The position numbers and the translations under genes are program-made. The notes beneath the pieces are model-generated. The model was given only the letters and a program-made list of their open reading frames with translations. It was not told the DNA's origin and did not search any database. From contig NC_065571.1 in the NCBI RefSeq assembly GCF_937616625.2, positions 3,722,501 through 3,786,500 of the forward strand: 64,000 nt of DNA, read 5' to 3'. Source of the DNA: Mercurialis annua. Its lineage: Eukaryota > Streptophyta > Magnoliopsida > Malpighiales > Euphorbiaceae. This document shows, piece after piece, positions 32,853 to 43,840 of the stretch. The number at the start of each line of letters is the position of its first letter. Within the stretch, counting starts at the first letter, position 1.

Positions 32853-34545
32853 ATGAATTGTTATCCCAAAGTGTGTGTTACAGGAGGTTCTGGCTATATT
32901 GGTTCATGGCTTATCAATAAGCTTTTACACAAGGGCTATACTGTTCATGCTACTTTCAGAAACTTGGAAGACACATCGAAGGTTGACTTTCTAAAGTCTC
33001 TTCCAAATGCTGAGAGCAACTTGGTACTTTTCCAAGCTGATTTATATAATTACAATGACTTTGAACAAGCAATTCACGGCTGTGAATTCGTTTTTCATGT
33101 TGCTACTCCTCTGCAACATAATCCTCAATCCTCTCAGGTACGTTAATTCTGAAAATACAGCTCTCGAGATGAGATTATCATTAAATGTTATGAGTTATTG
33201 TCATAAAATATTCTCACATTTCGCGGTTTTTTTTTTCGATTTAAGGATCCATATTTAGATATGGAGATAGACCCCAGAGATAGAGATATGTATCTTTCTA
33301 TTGATAGATGGATATATTGAGAAATGGATCTTGATCTGCTTTCAAGATCTATGAACAAGAGAGATCCCTAAATATCTAACTGAAAAAAGAGATAGAATAA
33401 ATAAATGTGAACATAAGCATCTCTTTTTTATGACTTCCACTTATCGATCCCGGCCCGGAAAAGTGACCGACCAGGGCCCTATTGATGATGAAATAAAGGG
33501 TTTATATTTTGCTCTACTTTTTATTTTTTAGTGTAAAAGACTTCAACCTTTTATTTTTTGGCATTTATAACGCTTTATACGATTTCGTTTTGGTCATTCA
33601 AAACGGCCAAAACGACATCATTTTTATGAAAAAATGGCACTGACCTATACGATAAAAAGTTTGGAAAGATTGAGATATATGGTGCCAAGTTTGGTAGATT
33701 ATGCTTAGATCGAAAAAAAAAACACAAAAATTTGAGATATTTTATGACAATAACCTTAATGTATTTAAATAACAATATGTTTGAACACTCAAGAACAGTA
33801 CAAAGACATGGCTGAAGCAACAGTGGCCGGAGCGAAAAACATAGTTAAAATTTGCATTAGATCAAAAACTGTCAAGCGTTTTATCTATACTGCAACAGTT
33901 CTAGCAGCTTCTCCATTGAATGAAGATGGAATTAGCTTCAAGTGTTGTATGGATGAATCATGTTGGACCCCTCTTCATTTATCGTTTTCTTACGGCAATG
34001 GCTTTTGCAAGAGTTATACTAAAGGAAAGACATTAGCAGAGAGAGAAGTTTTGAAGTATAACAATATGGAATTAGATGGTAAGAAACTACAAGTGGTAAC
34101 TCTTGCTCTTGGGCTAGTAGGAGGAGATACTTTTCTATCTCATGCGCCTTCTACTATACAAGCGATTTGTTCACAAGTTTCAGGGAATTTACTTGGTTAT
34201 AATCATGGATTGAGGTTCCTTCAACAAGTTTTGGGTTCAATTCCTATGGTTCATGTTGATGATGTGTGTGAAGCTCATATATTTTGCATGGAGAATTCAG
34301 AGGTTGAAGGTAGATTTCTTTGTGCTGTTGCCAATCCGACTAGTAGAGATATTGCACTCTACTTTCAACAACATTACCCTCAATGTAAGATTGATGATAG
34401 ATTTATGGGGGAGACAGAAGAAGAGATAAAGTTTGATTCCTCAAAGTTGTCAAAACTAGGTTTTGAGTATAAATATGATTTGCAGAAGATTTTAGATGAA
34501 AGCTTAGAATGTGGCAAGCGATTACGAGTGATCTCTCACCCGTAA
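32853..34545 (+). CDS. NAD(P)-dependent reductase, DFR/anthocyanidin reductase family
   Basis: Extended short-chain dehydrogenase/reductase of 343 residues in two exons, 32853-33137 and 33799-34545, joined in phase 0 (QSSQ/YKDMAE). The Rossmann motif TGGSGYIG is at residues 10-17 and the catalytic pair Tyr168-x3-Lys172 lies in SYTKGKTLAE. The third catalytic residue region reads YTATVLAAS. The family reduces dihydroflavonols, anthocyanidins, cinnamoyl-CoA or related carbonyls; here the substrate cannot be told, and the insertion CCMDESCWTPLHLSF is diverged. It has one intron where DFR-like genes usually have several, suggesting intron loss. The intron (660 bp) is AT-rich with small palindromes. 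Cytosolic, no signal peptide. Confidence 0.9.
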
Positions 34546-35369
34546 ATAACTGTTATACTCCTTTCTTGATCAGAAGTCTTTCAAGTTAAGAGTATGGAAC
34601 AGTTTTAAAAAACTTCAGTCTGAATTTATGAAATTACAGCTCTAGACATCAAGCGGTACCTATACCCAGAAAAGGTCCTAGTGGAGCTATGTGAGATGTA
34701 TAAAATTGTATTTTTCATTTTTTGCAATTTAATTTTGTGATTCACTATAGTAAATATTCATGTCCTTTTCCATTTTTATGTTGCTAAAGCATTGAATTTG
34801 TGACAAAAAATCAAATATAAACGCATAATATAAGTACCTTGAGATGGATTTTGCATTTAGAGGATTGAATAACATCAGGGAAAGTATCATCAACCAGTTA
34901 ACATACCCTAATAGTATAACATTAATACCCTAGATTAACCATTGATTCACTCTTTAAGTTTGCGGGTTAAGCAATTTTACGGTAATAACTCAAGTCTTGT
35001 TCAAACTTTTCTAGATTGACGTACAAACTAGGAGGACAAAAGTTACTATCCTTGCATGTTAACAAGCATAAACCATTTGATTGCACTTGCAGCTCAAATC
35101 ATAGTAAAATCGTTTCAAAATTGGAAGTCTCGAGTTCAATTAATAGCCAAAGCAATAATTTACACATTGTATTGTCAGCAAGATAAAATAATAAATACCC
35201 TCTAAATCAGCAAAATTTACATTTGTAAGGGTTATAGCAATTAGCAAAACAAATGAGTTTGGCTGCTTACATAAACCAACAAGAAAAGCAAGAGGCCAGT
35301 TAACCTCAACTTGCACAAAGAATTGAACTCTTTACCTGCACTATATGCAACGAGTACGAAATGCAGATT
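34546..35369. other. Convergent intergenic region
   Basis: Lies between the reductase and the minus-strand PPR gene. Holds both 3' UTRs; nothing else seen. Confidence 0.5.
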
Positions 35370-37058
35370 TCAAATTTGAAGAGCTTCCTCTACCTTCTCT
35401 TCCTTGCAAAACCCATTTCTAAATGCATTATCAGTGGCGGCATCCAGAATAATTCCCTTTTGAGCCATCTCGTTCAAAAGCTTATCTGCTTCTTCCACAT
35501 TTCCCAATTTGCAATACCCATTTATAATGGTAGTATATGTAACTTTATTAGGACGTGCGTTTTTCAAAGACATATTCTGCAAAACGCTATCGGCTTCATG
35601 CATCTTCCCGAGTTTACAGTAACCACCAATAAGTGCATTATAACAGACGACATTTGGTGATAATCCCTCATTTCTCATTTCATCAAGAAGTTGATTTGCA
35701 TCGTCAACAAGGCCAATATTGCAGAGTCCATGTATAAGAGTAGAATACGTGAAAGAAGTTCGTGGAATGCCTCTGCTTCTCATGTCATCCCGAAGTCTAA
35801 AGGCTTCCGTCATGTTCCCCTTTTTACAATGCGCTCGAATTAATATATTGAATACTACAGAATCTAACTCTATTTCCATAGAAACCATTTCTGCAAACAA
35901 CTTTTCACACTCCTCAACTTTGTCGGCTTTACAATATCCATCAAGTAATGTGTTATACACAATATTGTTTGGTGTCAAACCTCTGTCAGATATTTCCTTC
36001 AAAATACAATTAGCTTCATCAAATCTCTCCAACTTAACCAAACCATTAATAAGAACACTATAAGTTACAAGATTCGGCTCCACTTCCAAACTAACCATCT
36101 TTTCCTTAAACTGAAATGCCTCATCCAATCTCCCGACTTTACATAACCCATGTATAATATTAGTATACGTAACAACATTAGGAGCAACGCCCAATTCCTC
36201 CATTTTCCGAAACAAACCAACAGCGTCATCCACTCTGCCTCCGATGCAGAACGCATTAACCATAGTACTGAACGAGTAAACATCCAGAGCGGAACAACAT
36301 TGGCACATAATATCAAACACTTCATAACTCAAGTTTAACTTCTTAGCTTTCACTAAAGAATTCAACAAAATATTACAACTCTTAAGAGACGGTAACAAAC
36401 CCTTATTCCCCAATAAAGTAAACAACTCAACAGTAACACCAAAACCTAAATGTTTAAAATCCGTACTGTAAACATGTATCAATATATCCACTACTCTAAC
36501 AACAACATCAAGCTCGGAGATTGAATTCAAATTAGCAAGTATCAAACCAAGCTCGAAATGCCTCTTACAAAAACTATTCTCATACAAAGCGGGCAATTTT
36601 CCGCCAACTAACTCGACTAAAACCGACCTAGCAGACGTTAATTCATCGCAAGAAACAAGTAATCCAATCAACAGGCAATAAGAACGCACAGTGAAATGAA
36701 ATTTACAATTCACGGAAGCAAATTGAAAGAATTCTAAAGCAGTTTTAGGGTTGAGTTTTTCAATATTCGTGTTCGCTACGATAGAAAGAAAACAATTATC
36801 GAAATCATACGGTGATAAATGAAGTAAAATTCGTTTACTCTGAGACGAATCAAAAATTGGGTGAGAAATGATAGAATAAACCGAATCAATTAAACTCTGC
36901 TTTGAAACGACTTCGTTTTGTTCGGTATCTGGTTGTTGCACTTCTGGCTGAGGATGTGTTAGGTGATGGTGATGAAGAACTGTTACGGAGGCTAAACGAC
37001 GAGACGTTGAAAGGTTAAAAATGGATTTGAGTGCAGATAGCTTTGCTAAATGCATCAT
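35370..37058 (-). CDS. Pentatricopeptide repeat protein, P class (At4g19440-like)
   Basis: Intronless, 562 residues from ATG 37058 (MMHLAKLSAL). The first 40 residues are basic and serine-rich with no acids (STSRRLASVTVL), a likely organelle presequence. From about residue 170 there are about ten 35-residue repeats such as PNVVTYTNIIHGLCKVGRLD, then PNNIVYNTLLDGYCKADKVE, then RPNKVTYTTIINGYCKLGNV. No E or DYW domain. P-class proteins stabilise or help splice and translate organellar transcripts. From memory it resembles At4g19440, which is much longer (over 800 residues), so central repeats seem absent here. The protein stops after GFCKEEKVEEALQI, inside a repeat, so a shortened C-terminus is possible. 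Confidence 0.88.
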   Translation of the reverse strand: MMHLAKLSALKSIFNLSTSRRLASVTVLHHHHLTHPQPEVQQPDTEQNEVVSKQSLIDSVYSIISHPIFDSSQSKRILLHLSPYDFDNCFLSIVANTNIEKLNPKTALEFFQFASVNCKFHFTVRSYCLLIGLLVSCDELTSARSVLVELVGGKLPALYENSFCKRHFELGLILANLNSISELDVVVRVVDILIHVYSTDFKHLGFGVTVELFTLLGNKGLLPSLKSCNILLNSLVKAKKLNLSYEVFDIMCQCCSALDVYSFSTMVNAFCIGGRVDDAVGLFRKMEELGVAPNVVTYTNIIHGLCKVGRLDEAFQFKEKMVSLEVEPNLVTYSVLINGLVKLERFDEANCILKEISDRGLTPNNIVYNTLLDGYCKADKVEECEKLFAEMVSMEIELDSVVFNILIRAHCKKGNMTEAFRLRDDMRSRGIPRTSFTYSTLIHGLCNIGLVDDANQLLDEMRNEGLSPNVVCYNALIGGYCKLGKMHEADSVLQNMSLKNARPNKVTYTTIINGYCKLGNVEEADKLLNEMAQKGIILDAATDNAFRNGFCKEEKVEEALQI

Positions 37059-37810
37059 AGATTGTAATTCACCAGCGATTGAATTTTTCTTTCCATGATA
37101 GTTTTTGAAGAGAAGATTCAAAGTGAGAAACGATGTCGTTTTAAGAGAGGTCCGTTAACGTGGCATGAACAGTAGTGCCGCGAGGAAGCTGAAGGCGGGG
37201 AAAATTAGGGTTGAGTTGAGTGAAGCTGAGAGAGAGAGAGAGAGAGAGAGGAATTGGGCCTGTGATTGGGTTGGACTGTTGGTAATGAGCCCAAAGAAAA
37301 CTTCAGATTGATTTCTTTTGAGAAAATTACAGGAATGGGCTAATATCGGGCCTTTTTTACATTTTTGCTAAAGCTGTCCAATTCTTTCAGTTGTGCTAAC
37401 TTTTTCTTTACATTTAATGTCACTAAACGGTAAAATATTACATCTCATACGTGATTTGATCCTAGCCTCACTTTATTCCTTTTTTCTTGGAATTCTCACC
37501 ATTTTTCTTCTCTCTTTCACTGCTCTCACCAGTTTTCTCTTAAATATTTAACAATTCCATTTTCTTCTCTCTTTCACTGCTCTCATCATTTTTCTCTGCA
37601 CCATTTTTCTCTAAAAATTACAGGAATGGGCGACTGGGTTTTCTACGTTGCGGCTGAAACAGGGTCGCCACTCGACGTTTAGGCCGACGATGGTGGGTTG
37701 GTTTGGGTTGTTTTGGGGGTTGAGTTGGTGGATTTCGTTGAGCCATTGTTGGTGGACGTGGGATGGGGAGTGAGTTAGGAGAGTGTGGATCTGGTCGGTG
37801 AAGAAGGTGA
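37059..37810. other. Intergenic with GA microsatellite and 18-bp direct repeat
   Basis: About ten GA units at 37229-37249, roughly 170-190 bp upstream of the PPR start. The 18-mer aaaattacaggaatgggc occurs at about 37324 and 37615, and the phrase tctctctttcactgctctca twice at about 37511 and 37570. The block between could be a small duplication or insertion; no poly-A tail or inverted ends. Confidence 0.5.
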
Positions 37811-38410
37811 TTGAAGAATTTTAAGTCAGATGGTGATCCTTTCACTGAAGAATTTTTTCAGATTTTTCAATCTGTTTACAGGCAACAGATTTTGATGCTC
37901 GAAAAGCTGCAATCTAGAAAGAATAAACTTGATAAGAAACTCAAGAGCATTCATGCTTGGAGAAAAGTGTCGAATATAATATTCGTCGCGACTTTTGCTG
38001 TCGTGTTGAGCTGCTCTGTCTTAGCAGCAGCTATGGCAGCCCCTCCTGTCGCGGCTGCACTTGCTGCTTCTACGCCAATCCCGTTAGGCTCGATGGGGAA
38101 ATGGATTGATTCGCTATGGAAGAATTATAGTACAATGCAGGTTGGTACTTATGTTGCCATTAAAGATTTGGACAACATTCGGGTTCTCATTGATCGGTTG
38201 GAGATAGACATTGAATCACTGATGCTGAATGTAGACTTTGCAATTGAGCAAGAAGCTGTAAAAATTGCAATTGTAGCGATTAAGAAAAAGCTGTAAGTGT
38301 TTATGAAGCATATTGAGGATCTAGGCGGGCAAGCCGATACCTGCAGCCGTGATATTCGACGAGCAAGAACCGTAGTTCTGCAGAGAATCATCAAACACCC
38401 TCATAACTGA
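37811..38410 (+). pseudogene. UPF0496 (DUF677) family, truncated and interrupted
   Basis: The frame reads [20 protein letters not shown], then [16 protein letters not shown], a hydrophobic alanine-rich segment ([20 protein letters not shown]) and [14 protein letters not shown], all typical of the C-terminal half of plant UPF0496 proteins. These have about 350-400 residues; the N-terminal half is absent and no ATG in a good place starts the frame. About a dozen residues are deleted after WKNY. A TAA at 38294-38296 cuts the conserved tail, which continues in the same frame ([12 protein letters not shown], then [20 protein letters not shown]) to TGA at 38408-38410. So it is a 5'-truncated, mutated copy. 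Confidence 0.85.
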
Positions 38411-40342
38411 TATGGGTTTCTCTCCATTGTCACACATTGTTTAGGCAGAAAGATACTTGTTAATTTCCATTTTGAAAATTATTTATTATTTCATTATTGT
38501 AATTATTACTTATTAGTACTAAACAATTGTTTCAATTATTGATTTCTTTATTCAGAAACTTTATTCTATAATATAGTTTGGTATACAAAACAAACTACAA
38601 TAAGCTGCATTTTATAAGTTTAGTGGCTACCAACATTTTAGAAAACTGAGTGGCCCTGTACGTACATTGAAATAGATTACATACTAAGCATTCGTGGTAA
38701 ATCTGCCTTCTATCATGTAAACCAGTAAATGAACTTTGTTTCTTTGATATATAATTATACATGAGAGATATATCCTTAATAGTATACGCGTCATTTCCTA
38801 TACATATCCAATACATTTCCGACAGATCATCAATACATACCAAAAACAGCTTATACATATCAGATACATTTCAGATGTATTTGTTAGATACATCTTTCAT
38901 ATACAATTAAAACATGATAAATATATCCTTATTACGTATTATTGATAAATATTTTGTACAATTTACAGAGCATGTGGCATATTTTTATTTTAATATATGT
39001 TATAGTTCATATTTTGATCACAAGTCGATTAAATTATTTAGCTCGAGAGAGTGTTAGAAAATGAGACCATCATTAAAGCATCCCCTCGATACATTGCAAA
39101 CTGATTTTTTTTTAAATTATAATTATTTTTATAAAATAAGTGTTAAGTTATTATACATTATACATACATCTCTAATATATAATTGTAATTTTCATATTAA
39201 AACAGATGGATTATAAAAGTTATATTTAGTATGTATTGTTTATGTATCGTAGATGTATTAGTAAAATTATATTTAATATATATTATTTTTGTATTTTAAT
39301 ATATATTGTGTATAAATAATATATTAAAAACGTATCAATTATGTATTTTGTACTACATGATATCTATTAACACATTATTATTTGCTGATTTTTTTTCTCT
39401 ATTATTATTTTTGTATAATTGATGGCTCAATAGTGTATTTTTTTTAAATGTATCAAATATGTATTAGAGCTATTTTTTAAATTTATTTTCATATATAAAT
39501 CAAAAAAATTGTAAATAATTTATACTTTTTCTTATAAATATGTTTCTGATATATTGCTGACATATCGCGGATACATAAATGATACACGTGAATAATTTTT
39601 ATACATGATATATATTTTTAATATGATATATGTATTTGTTAGATAAATCTCTAATATTTAATTTATACATGACATTTATTTTTTAATATGATATATGTTC
39701 TAGATACATTTCAGATACACTCATATATTTTGATAGATATATTGAAAAAAATAATGCTTAAAATAAGTTAGAAATATCTTCTACATACATACAAAATACA
39801 CATAATTTTTAAGTGTTAGGCAATGGAGTTAAAAAAATGCAACAAAAAAACCTAAATTATAAAGATATTTATATCGAGTAACAACTTAAAATGTTATTGA
39901 TGCGTGAATTTCAATTAAAATATATGATAGATGTAGATTTAATTTAAAATATGTTATGCATACACATTAAAGACACATTATTAATACATATAAATAATAT
40001 GTGTGTGTGTGTGTGCATATTTATAATTAACAAAGAATAAGGCGGTCATGAAACATGTAATAGGAAAAATATTTTTTTATGGATACATTTTTTTAACATA
40101 ATTTATGTATTTTTAAAGTATGTGATACATGTTTCTTTTAATTTTAATTAAAGATCGTGATACATATATTTTTTTAATTTAAAATATATTATACATACAC
40201 CTTAGAAACACATAAATAGTACATATTAATAATATATTTATTTATTTCTGTTTTAGAAATATAAAAAAAATCAAATATGTCCTTGATACATATCAGATAC
40301 ATCGCGGATACATAAATAATACATGTGAATAATTTTAACAAA
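38411..40342. repeat. Degenerate ATACAT-rich repeat region
   Basis: From about 38800 to 40340 the words gatacat, atacatttcagata and ttaatatatgat recur densely. A longer shared block, cgcggatacataaat(a/g)atac plus gtgaataattt, occurs at about 39564 and 40304. No coding signal. It looks like the decayed interior of a transposon or a decayed satellite; ends not found. A (GT) run lies at about 40000. Confidence 0.55.
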
Positions 40343-40416
40343 CTGACGCGACTGACGCGCGTGTCAAACGCATGTCAGACGCGTTTCTGACGCGTTTTTG
40401 ACCAATTCTGACGCGT
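40343..40416. repeat. Five TGACGCG/TCAGACGCG words in 75 bp
   Basis: ctgacgcg, ctgacgcgcg, tcagacgcg, tctgacgcg and tctgacgcg follow each other at uneven spacing. The GC content contrasts sharply with the AT-rich surroundings. Each contains the TGACG core bound by TGA-type bZIP factors, but no gene lies near, so function is doubtful. Confidence 0.6.
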
Positions 40417-40775
40417 TTTTAACTTTTTTTTATTTGTTTTGAGTGTGCCATGTGTTGCATTCTTATTGGAAAGGTATTATATGTAAAGTTTCAATTTTTT
40501 TAAGTGTTCCTGTAATATTTTAGCAAGCTTAGCATTTTTGTTATTTTCTTCCTTTTTTTGAATAGTTTTGTCATTTACTCATTTCTTTTGAGCTGTTCAA
40601 TGGATCGGGTACCGTCTAGAGACTAGAGCCGACCCACTTGAACCAGATTTAGTCTTTAGAGACTAATTTTGAGAAAATTGCAAATATAGTCTAAAATAGG
40701 TCATGATTTTCAAAAGTATCTTTTCTAACAAAATTATTTTCATATTGTAAAAAAGTCTAAAATGGAGTATTTTTT

Positions 40776-41146
40776 GGCTTAATGCCTTAAAAACCCCCGA
40801 CCTTTCATTCTTTTTTCAATCCTACCCTGACGTCGAAAAATTTTCAATTTTATCTCAATTTATATTTTTTCATTTCAATTGTACTCTAAATGTATAAAAT
40901 TAAACTTTTTTTATTTGACAAAAGTTCAATAAATTTTTTAAAAATGGTCAATTTAATATAAAAAATTAATCTAATGCAAAAAGGGCCAATTTAGAAAATT
41001 TTTACCAAATAAAAAAAGGTCATTTATATGCTTTAGGGTACAATTGAAATAAAAAAATGCAAAATAGGGTAAAATTGACAAATTTACAACATCAGGATAG
41101 GATTGAAAAGGGAATGAAAGGTCAGAGTTTTTTAAGACATTAAACC
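40776..41146. mobile_element. Foldback MITE, Mutator-like (371 bp)
   Basis: Ends ggcttaatg and cattaaacc, with arms complementary for over 100 bp (gacctttcattc with gaatgaaaggtc). Direct repeat tatttttt at 40768-40775 and 41147-41154. Same end type (GGCTTAAT) as the elements at 9128, 26084 and 42518. Confidence 0.82.
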
Positions 41147-41432
41147 TATTTTTTAACTGTGCTTCATGTTTTTTACTTTATACATTTTCCACGTTTCTGT
41201 ATCAGAAAGATATCTTCAAGATATATATGTTGTACTTTTAATATGCAAAAAATGAAAAAGTAAAAGCAAAAAGATAACTTTTCTAGATTTAAAGCATAGC
41301 TTTGAAAGTTATGAGGTTTTCTTAAATTTTGTATTTCTCCTTTATTTTTTTATTATATTCAATCGAGCTTAAATTCATATTAATCTTGTTTTCATATATG
41401 TATTTATATTTTAATTTTAGTTAATATTTTAT

Positions 41433-42517
41433 ATAAATTTGAATTTTTTGATAAATTTAATTTCTAACCGAGCATGAAAATACATAACAAACTTAAATCA
41501 TATGAAGACTAAATTTAAACTTGCATAAATAAACTATTAAAATCAGTATGAATATGTTCCAAAATTGATTCACGACCAAATATTATCATAAAAGTAACGA
41601 ATTTCAAAAGAGTGGATGTATTGAAAATTGGTTTTTGAAATTTATATTTATAGAGGGGAATTGAACGAATGAAGATGGTGGGTGAAATAACATTCTTTCA
41701 TTGTTTGCTATTGAATGATAAATATTTAAAAAGACATATCCTTTCATGTTTTAGAAGTGAAATCAATAGATTTTGTAATTGTTGTAATTAAACAAGTTGT
41801 TTTAGAAAATTCCATACTAAAAAATATTAAGCGATTTATAAATGAATATCAAATAATTCTCAAAATCCATGAAATTTCTACGTTAAATTGTGAACAAAAT
41901 CTTTTTTCTTTTATGAATGGAACAAAATCTTAATAGCTACAAACAAGTCAAGATGTATCCCTTCTCTCTAAAAAGTTTTCTTCATCTCCATCCTTTGAAG
42001 GGTGGGAGAAGGTGATTTTCCGGTTTCGATCGAAAATCACCTCCTCTTCGCCCATAAATAAATAGATAATATATCGTTTTCCTCTTTATTGAATAAATCT
42101 CTACGCTTTTATACCTCTCCGATATGGAGTTTATCCTTTTTTTGAAAGAATATTTTAAAATTTGAATTTTTTGATAAATTTAATTTCTAATCGAGTATGA
42201 AAGTACATAACAAACTTAAATCATATGAAGACTAAATTTAAACTTGCATAAGTAAAAGTTAAACACCATTAAAATCAGTATGAATATGTTTCAAAATTGA
42301 TTCACGACCAAATATTATCATAAAAGTAACGAATTTCAAAAGAGTGCGATGTATTGAAAGTTGGTTTTTAAAATTTATATTTATAGAGGGGAATTGAACG
42401 AATGAAAATAGTGGGTGAAATAGCATTCTTTCATTGTTTGCTATTGAATAAATATTTGAAAAGACATATCCTTTCATGTTTTAAAAGTGAAATCAATAGA
42501 TCTTGTAATTGTTGTAA
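41433..42517. repeat. Segmental tandem duplication of about 720 bp (first copy plus start of second)
   Basis: 41433-42153 is repeated from about 42154 onward: aatttgaattttttgataaa, then cacgaccaaatattatcata, then gaggggaattgaacgaatga appear in both. The second copy continues past the MITE at 42518-43142 to about 43390, and lacks roughly 140 bp present in the first (41830-41965). The duplicated unit includes the 5' part of a retroposon. Confidence 0.8.
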
Positions 42518-43824
42518 GGCTTAATTTCTTAAAAAACCCTCACCTTGTACTTTTTCTTCGTTTATACCCTGACCTTGTAAAAACACCATTTGTATCCAAT
42601 TTTGGATTTTATGTTTCATTTCTACCCAAAAGCATTAAATTGTACTCTTTTCATTTGAAAAAGAGTTTAAAACATACTTTTTTTTTATTTTTAAAAATAC
42701 AAATAAATCCTTAAACTTAAAAAAATAATCAAATACATTCAAATAATTAATTAATTTTTTAATTTTATAAAATAATAATAGAAAAATTATTATTCTTTTA
42801 AATTTTTTTGTCGGAAATATTTTTTAAAAAAATAAAAATAATTTAAAAAATTTAAAAAAAAATTCGGAAATATTTTAAAAAAAATAAAAAAAATTATTAT
42901 TATTTTTATTTTTTTGAAGAAAATGGTATTTTTGTACTATTAATAACATTAATATCTAATTAGTATATAAATTAAAAATGAAGGATTATTTTAAACTTTT
43001 TTCAAATGAAAAGAGTACAATTTAATACTTCTGGGTAGAGATGAAACATAAAAACTCAAAATTGGGTACAAATAGTGTTTTTACAAGGTCAGGGTATAAA
43101 CGAAAAAAAATGCAAGGTGGGTTTTTTTTAAGGAATTAAGCCTTGTTGTAATTAAACAAGTTGTTTTTAGAAAATTCCATACTAAAAAATATTAAATGGA
43201 TCATAAAGAGTTTTCTTCATCTCCATCCTTGAAGGGTGGGAGAAGGTGATTTTCCGGTTTCAATCGGAAATCACCTCCTCTCCGCCCATAAATAAATAGA
43301 TAATATATCGTTTTCCTCTTTATTGAATAAATCTCTACGCTTTTATACCTCTCCGGTATGAAGTTTATCCTTTTCTTAAAAGAATATTTTTTGAGTTTAT
43401 GTTCATTTTGTGGTTTGTTTTCTTAGATCTTATGGATCTAAAATTTTGTAGGGTTTTTCTATCTAATCTCATAGTATTTCATGAATAAAGATGATCGGAA
43501 ATACTCAACTTCAACGGATCTAGCGGTTTCAAGGTCTAATCGGAAATGGATCATACTCAAGACCCCCGCACGCAACGGGACTTTGTTCTTATCGTTTGCG
43601 GCCTAAGATGGCAATTTTAGCGGGATCAACGGCTTGTTTCTTTTTATTTTCGATTAATATTTTGCTAGTTTTCTTTGTTGTTGTATTTGTTTCCTTTTGT
43701 TATTTATTAAGTTTTTGATAGATTAAAATTTGAAAGATCATATAGTTTTAATCTTGTGATATGACTTTCTAAATTGTACTTTGATCTTATTCTAACGAAT
43801 TCTATCTTTTAAAAAAACAAACAA
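41955..43824 (+). mobile_element. Poly-A retroposon split by a tandem duplication
   Basis: The 16-bp direct repeat acaaacaagtcaagat flanks the block at 41939-41954 and 43825-43840. The 5' part (cttctctctaaaaag, then gggtgggagaaggtga and a ttccgg palindrome) occurs at 41955-42150 and again at 43205-43385. The 3' part occurs once and ends in A-rich aaaaaaacaaacaaac. The 3' part matches the element at 25192 (atttgaaagatcatata, catatgactttc). One insertion was later duplicated internally. Confidence 0.8.
42518..43142. mobile_element. Foldback MITE, Mutator-like (625 bp), with empty site in the window
   Basis: Ends ggcttaattt and gaattaagcc; arms complementary for about 150 bp. Perfect 9-bp TSD ttgttgtaa at 42509-42517 and 43143-43151. 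The paralogous uninterrupted site with a single ttgttgtaa is at 41779-41787. Confidence 0.93.
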
Positions 43825-43840
43825 ACAAACAAGTCAAGAT

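Noticed and set aside
33140..33798. Possible extra exon in the long reductase intron
   Set aside because: Exons 1 and 2 join in phase 0 and give a continuous family sequence (QSSQ/YKDMAE). No conserved residues are missing between them.
37324..37632. Retroposon bounded by the 18-bp repeat aaaattacaggaatgggc
   Set aside because: There is no poly-A tail, no inverted ends and no internal similarity to known elements here. A local duplication explains it equally well.
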